Below are positions 7,390 through 9,486 of a stretch of DNA of 9,486 bases, one piece after another. How positions within the stretch are numbered: the stretch's first letter is position 1; every line of letters begins with the position of its first letter. Source of the DNA: Crocinitomicaceae bacterium (GTDB lineage Bacteria; Bacteroidota; Bacteroidia; Flavobacteriales_D; Crocinitomicaceae); the NCBI GenBank assembly GCA_013215515.1, contig JABSPC010000442.1:1-9486 (forward strand), read 5' to 3'. The notes beneath the pieces were generated by a model. That model did no database searches. It was not told where the DNA came from and was given only the letters and a program-made list of their open reading frames with translations. A program made the position numbers and the translations under genes.

Positions 7390-8340
7390 ATGAAGAAGCT
7401 TCTATTTATATTGACGGTTTGCTGGTCGAATATTGTTTTCGGTCAAAATCCGGTTGAACCGCCAAAAGGTATTCCTGAAATTCGTTTAATTACAGAACTT
7501 GAAATTGTAAACGATTTAAAAGTAACCGCAGAAATAAAAATTAGTGATTACCCGCGATCTGAGATCTGGCGGAATTGTGGAATTGAACTGAGAGGAAACT
7601 CAACCTTGCTAGCCGAAAAGAAAAGTTACGATTTTGAATTCAGAACACGATTGGGAGAGGAATTAACAGAAACTATTTTTGGGTTTCCACCGGAAGAGGA
7701 TTTTGTTTTACTCGCTAATTCTTATGACAAAAGCTTTTCTCGGAACGCATTGGCATTTGAAATGTGGGATGCATTGGGTCATTATACTCCTAAATATGTT
7801 TATTGCAATTTGTACCTTAACGATGAGTTCCAAGGGTTGTACATGCTTGCTGAAAAGATCAAGGTTGACGAGTGGAGAGTTCAGGTGATGGACCCTAAGA
7901 AATCCATGGAGCAGCCAATTCACAATGGCTTTATGGTGAAAATGGATTGGGACGCCTCTGATTATAGTATGGGATATGAGCATGGTTCAATAGGAAAAAG
8001 AGTTTTGAACTATGATTTTGTTTATCCAAAGCGTAAAAAGCTCAAATGGAAAATTAGATATGAAGCACAAGAGCAGCTAAGCTTAATGGGACACGCATTT
8101 GAAGAGCTTCTTCATCTCGACTCCGTTGGTCGGAGTTACAAGCATTATTCAGAAGTGGTAGACATTAACTCTTTCGTCGATTATTTTCTCGTTAATGAAC
8201 TTTGCAAAAACCCTGATGGTTTGAAAACGAGTATGTATTTATACCGGTATTCCAATTACCTTAATGACTCTGTTCTCCCGAAAATTTTTATCGGTCCTAT
8301 TTGGGATATGGATTTGGGATTGGCCAATGTTGAATATTAG
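7390..8340 (+). CDS. CotH-kinase-family secreted protein, N-terminal 316 aa ending at a premature amber codon
   Basis: This is the part of the split gene that normal translation would produce. It begins with a signal peptide, MKKLLFILTVCWSNIVFGQ (1-19), which ends in the FGQ cleavage pattern common in Bacteroidota. The CotH-family core follows: GIELRGNSTLLAEKKSYDFEF (64-84), DFVLLANSYDKSFSRNALAFEMWDALG (104-130), LYLNDEFQGLYMLAEKIKVD (141-160), INSFVDYFLVNELCKNPDG (259-277) and GPIWDMDLGLANVEY (302-316). The WDMD acidic pair (D306, D308) matches the conserved WDFD of CotH proteins, which are atypical kinases or coat-type proteins. The frame is open back to a GTG at 7366, but ATG 7390 opens exactly on the signal peptide. 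The protein stops right after GPIWDMDLGLANVEY, where the family normally continues, so this product is probably truncated. Confidence 0.75.
   Translation: MKKLLFILTVCWSNIVFGQNPVEPPKGIPEIRLITELEIVNDLKVTAEIKISDYPRSEIWRNCGIELRGNSTLLAEKKSYDFEFRTRLGEELTETIFGFPPEEDFVLLANSYDKSFSRNALAFEMWDALGHYTPKYVYCNLYLNDEFQGLYMLAEKIKVDEWRVQVMDPKKSMEQPIHNGFMVKMDWDASDYSMGYEHGSIGKRVLNYDFVYPKRKKLKWKIRYEAQEQLSLMGHAFEELLHLDSVGRSYKHYSEVVDINSFVDYFLVNELCKNPDGLKTSMYLYRYSNYLNDSVLPKIFIGPIWDMDLGLANVEY
8338..8340 (+). other. In-frame amber codon splitting the CotH gene
   Basis: TAG follows TAT (Tyr316) and precedes AAT TGC AGC (Asn-Cys-Ser). Frames before and after are identical. A single base change (to TAT, TAC, CAG, AAG, TGG or similar) would restore a continuous protein. 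No strong downstream hairpin and no CARYYA-type leaky context is visible. Confidence 0.85.
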
Positions 8341-9204
8341 AATTGCAGCGATCCAGAAGGCTGGGCTTTTCGTGAGAATGGATCACTAAGTAATATTGGA
8401 CGATTGCCAAATTGGTGGCATTGTTTGGTCTACGATTCTACATTTATCAACCTTTGTAAGGAGAGGATAGCGCTACTTCAGAGTAGTTTTTCAATGAATT
8501 TAGGTGAAGATTTAATTGATAATTTATATGTGCAATTGAAAGAGCATATTGAGAAAGACGAAGAGCGATGGAAAAATTCTAGCGATGATAAGTTTACTGC
8601 TGCTGGTCCGGTCAAGACAAGTATGGATGAACAATATTCGAAAATCCGCGATTTCTACACAAGGCGTTTTAAATGGATGGAAGAGAATTTGGATAAGATC
8701 GAAAAATTGCATCAGGATATCGCCTATTTTCAATCCTTGAATCTGATTACTGCCAAAGCGGATACCGTCAATAAACAATTTCAGATTTATGTGAATGAAA
8801 GGGGAACGCCTGAAAAGAAAATATCGGGATATGACCTTGCATGGAATAACACTACCTACGACAAATATGTAGTCAGGAATGTACATGGTGAAACTGTAAC
8901 GGAAGGTAAGGCTCGTGAAAGTTTTTATCTATCATTCGAAGTATGGGCTTCAGGCGAATATTATTTGGAAGTTACAATTTGGAATAACCCGCTAATCTCG
9001 GCAATATATCCTGCTACATCAGGTGGTTTTCCTCAGCCGCAATTAATGTTGTCTTTTGTTAAGCCTCCACCAGAAATAACGTATACTTCAGCAGTTGAAC
9101 TGCAATCACCGTATATTGACATGTCCGCACCTTATGCTTCCAAATCTATTGGTGGGCGGTATACCAGTGGTGGGGTCAGGTTTTCAGGGGATAATTACCC
9201 TTAG

Positions 9205-9258
9205 ATCACTAGATAAGAGGTGTTAAAATTTAGATTGGTGGTGCCTTAAAAATCCTCT
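9205..9258. other. Gap after the CotH stop, no clear terminator
   Basis: This short AT-rich gap follows the CotH stop. A 6-bp match AAGAGG/CCTCTT spans about 40 nt, but the loop is too long for a convincing intrinsic terminator. Nothing else is visible. Confidence 0.3.
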
Positions 9259-9360
9259 TTATTCCTCATACATCATTTTTAGAAGTTCTTTGTAGGCGTC
9301 ACAATCTTCTAACTCAGCTTCAAATTGTTTCGATTTGGCTTTTTTTATACGGCTGAAGTA
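9259..9360 (-). pseudogene. Possible C-terminal remnant of an unidentified minus-strand gene
   Basis: A 33-codon minus-strand frame ends at TAA (9259-9261) and is closed upstream by TAG at 9361-9363. It reads YFSRIKKAKSKQF then EAELEDCDAYKELLKMMYEE. The charged, amphipathic helical pattern and normal-looking codons suggest the 3' end of a real gene. It has no start of its own and abuts a transposase fragment facing the other way at about 9345-9360, consistent with truncation by insertion or rearrangement. I do not recognise the family. Chance coding-like sequence remains possible. Confidence 0.3.
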
Positions 9361-9486
9361 CTACTCACAGGAGATACTAGAAAACAATTACTAGCTAGGA
9401 GTCGCTACCTTCTATACAAGAGTCGTGACAAATGGACGATGAGTCAAAACATTAGAGCACAAGTTTTATTTAAGGAATACCCTGAA
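9352..9486 (+). pseudogene. ISL3 (ISAon1-like) family transposase fragment, 5'-truncated, runs off right edge
   Basis: The plus-strand frame reads AEVLLTGDTRKQLLARSRYL followed by LYKSRDKWT (about codons 1-29), then SQNIRAQVLFKEYPE. This matches, from memory, the internal segment of ISL3-family DDE transposases ('NGDTxKQLLARSRYLLxKxxxKWTxxQxxRAxILFxxYPD'), which follows the DRFHVQ region. The upstream part expected of the enzyme (zinc finger/HTH and the first catalytic Asp) is absent: the matching sequence begins abruptly at about 9352. So this is a remnant, or an element with its 5' half lost by rearrangement. The 3' half may continue past the window. It is annotated as a mobile-element relic next to the CotH gene. 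Confidence 0.65.

Larger units (their letters stand above)
7390..9204 (+). pseudogene. CotH-family gene interrupted by one in-frame TAG (full ancestral extent)
   Basis: Apart from TAG at codon 317 (8338-8340), one reading frame stays open from the ATG at 7390 to TAG 9202-9204: 604 positions including the amber. The downstream sequence continues the family without a shift. It reads NCSDPEGWAF (318-327), RLPNWWHCLVYDSTF (338-352) and a helical KIRDFYTRRFKWMEENLDKIEKL (418-440), as expected after the WDFD segment of CotH proteins. Residues 460-604 form a beta-rich C-terminal region that I do not recognise. No Por/T9SS-type C-terminal signal is evident. The 287 codons after the amber carry no further stop or frameshift. 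That implies a recent nonsense mutation, a sequencing error or suppression/readthrough. The product would be exported, and the family is linked to protein phosphorylation (B. subtilis CotH). The substrate here is unknown. Confidence 0.7.

Noticed and set aside
8404..9204. An independent gene starting at TTG 8404
   Set aside because: It is in frame with the upstream CotH part, the family sequence already continues before 8404, and there is no sign of a ribosome-binding site. It is the severed C-terminal part of one gene.
1..9486. tRNA, rRNA, CRISPR array, toxin-antitoxin or phage-defence module
   Set aside because: No cloverleaf-like sequence, regular spaced repeats or defence-type gene pair was found on either strand.

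Overview
The window looks like chromosomal DNA from a member of the Bacteroidota, most likely a flavobacterium-type organism. Three things suggest this. The base composition is AT-rich. There is a good match to the Bacteroidota promoter (TTG, 19 nt, TAnnTTTG). The gene content includes an Era-Der GTPase pair, a secreted 'LDLNEDG' family protein, a CotH-family secreted protein and an ISL3/ISAon1-like transposase fragment. The genus cannot be fixed from this sequence.

Layout. From 1 to 7252 every gene lies on the minus strand. Positions 1-249 hold the N-terminus of a SpoIIE/PP2C-type serine phosphatase. Its promoter candidate (437-466) sits in a 471-nt gap (250-720), which also holds a repeat-like block with inverted ends (493-656). 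Next come der (721-2031) and era (2079-2954), 47 nt apart and transcribed era to der. A perfect 15-bp terminator hairpin (3042-3078) separates them from a secreted acidic/His-rich/Lys-rich protein (3096-4118). Upstream of that are a 3-mercaptopyruvate sulfurtransferase (4243-5055) and an oligopeptidase B-like S9 peptidase (5102-7252), 46 nt apart and probably co-transcribed.

A divergent intergenic region (7253-7389) leads to a plus-strand CotH-family gene (7390-9204). An in-frame amber codon at 8338-8340 splits it into 316 and 287 codons. The right edge (9205-9486) is mosaic. It has a short minus-strand coding-like tail abutting a 5'-truncated, plus-strand fragment of an ISL3-type transposase that runs off the window.

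How the genes fit together. Era and Der are ribosome-assembly GTPases (30S and 50S respectively) and make functional sense as a pair. The peptidase and sulfurtransferase are both catabolic or housekeeping enzymes with no obvious joint pathway. I do not see a convincing new multi-gene system. The points most worth a second look are the amber-split CotH gene, the charge-segregated His-rich secreted protein, the inverted-end repeat at 493-656 and the mosaic right edge. Several apparent open frames here begin at TTG or GTG, or run into an upstream gene. I moved four starts (era, the His-rich protein, the sulfurtransferase, CotH) to internal ATGs, for the reasons given in each entry.
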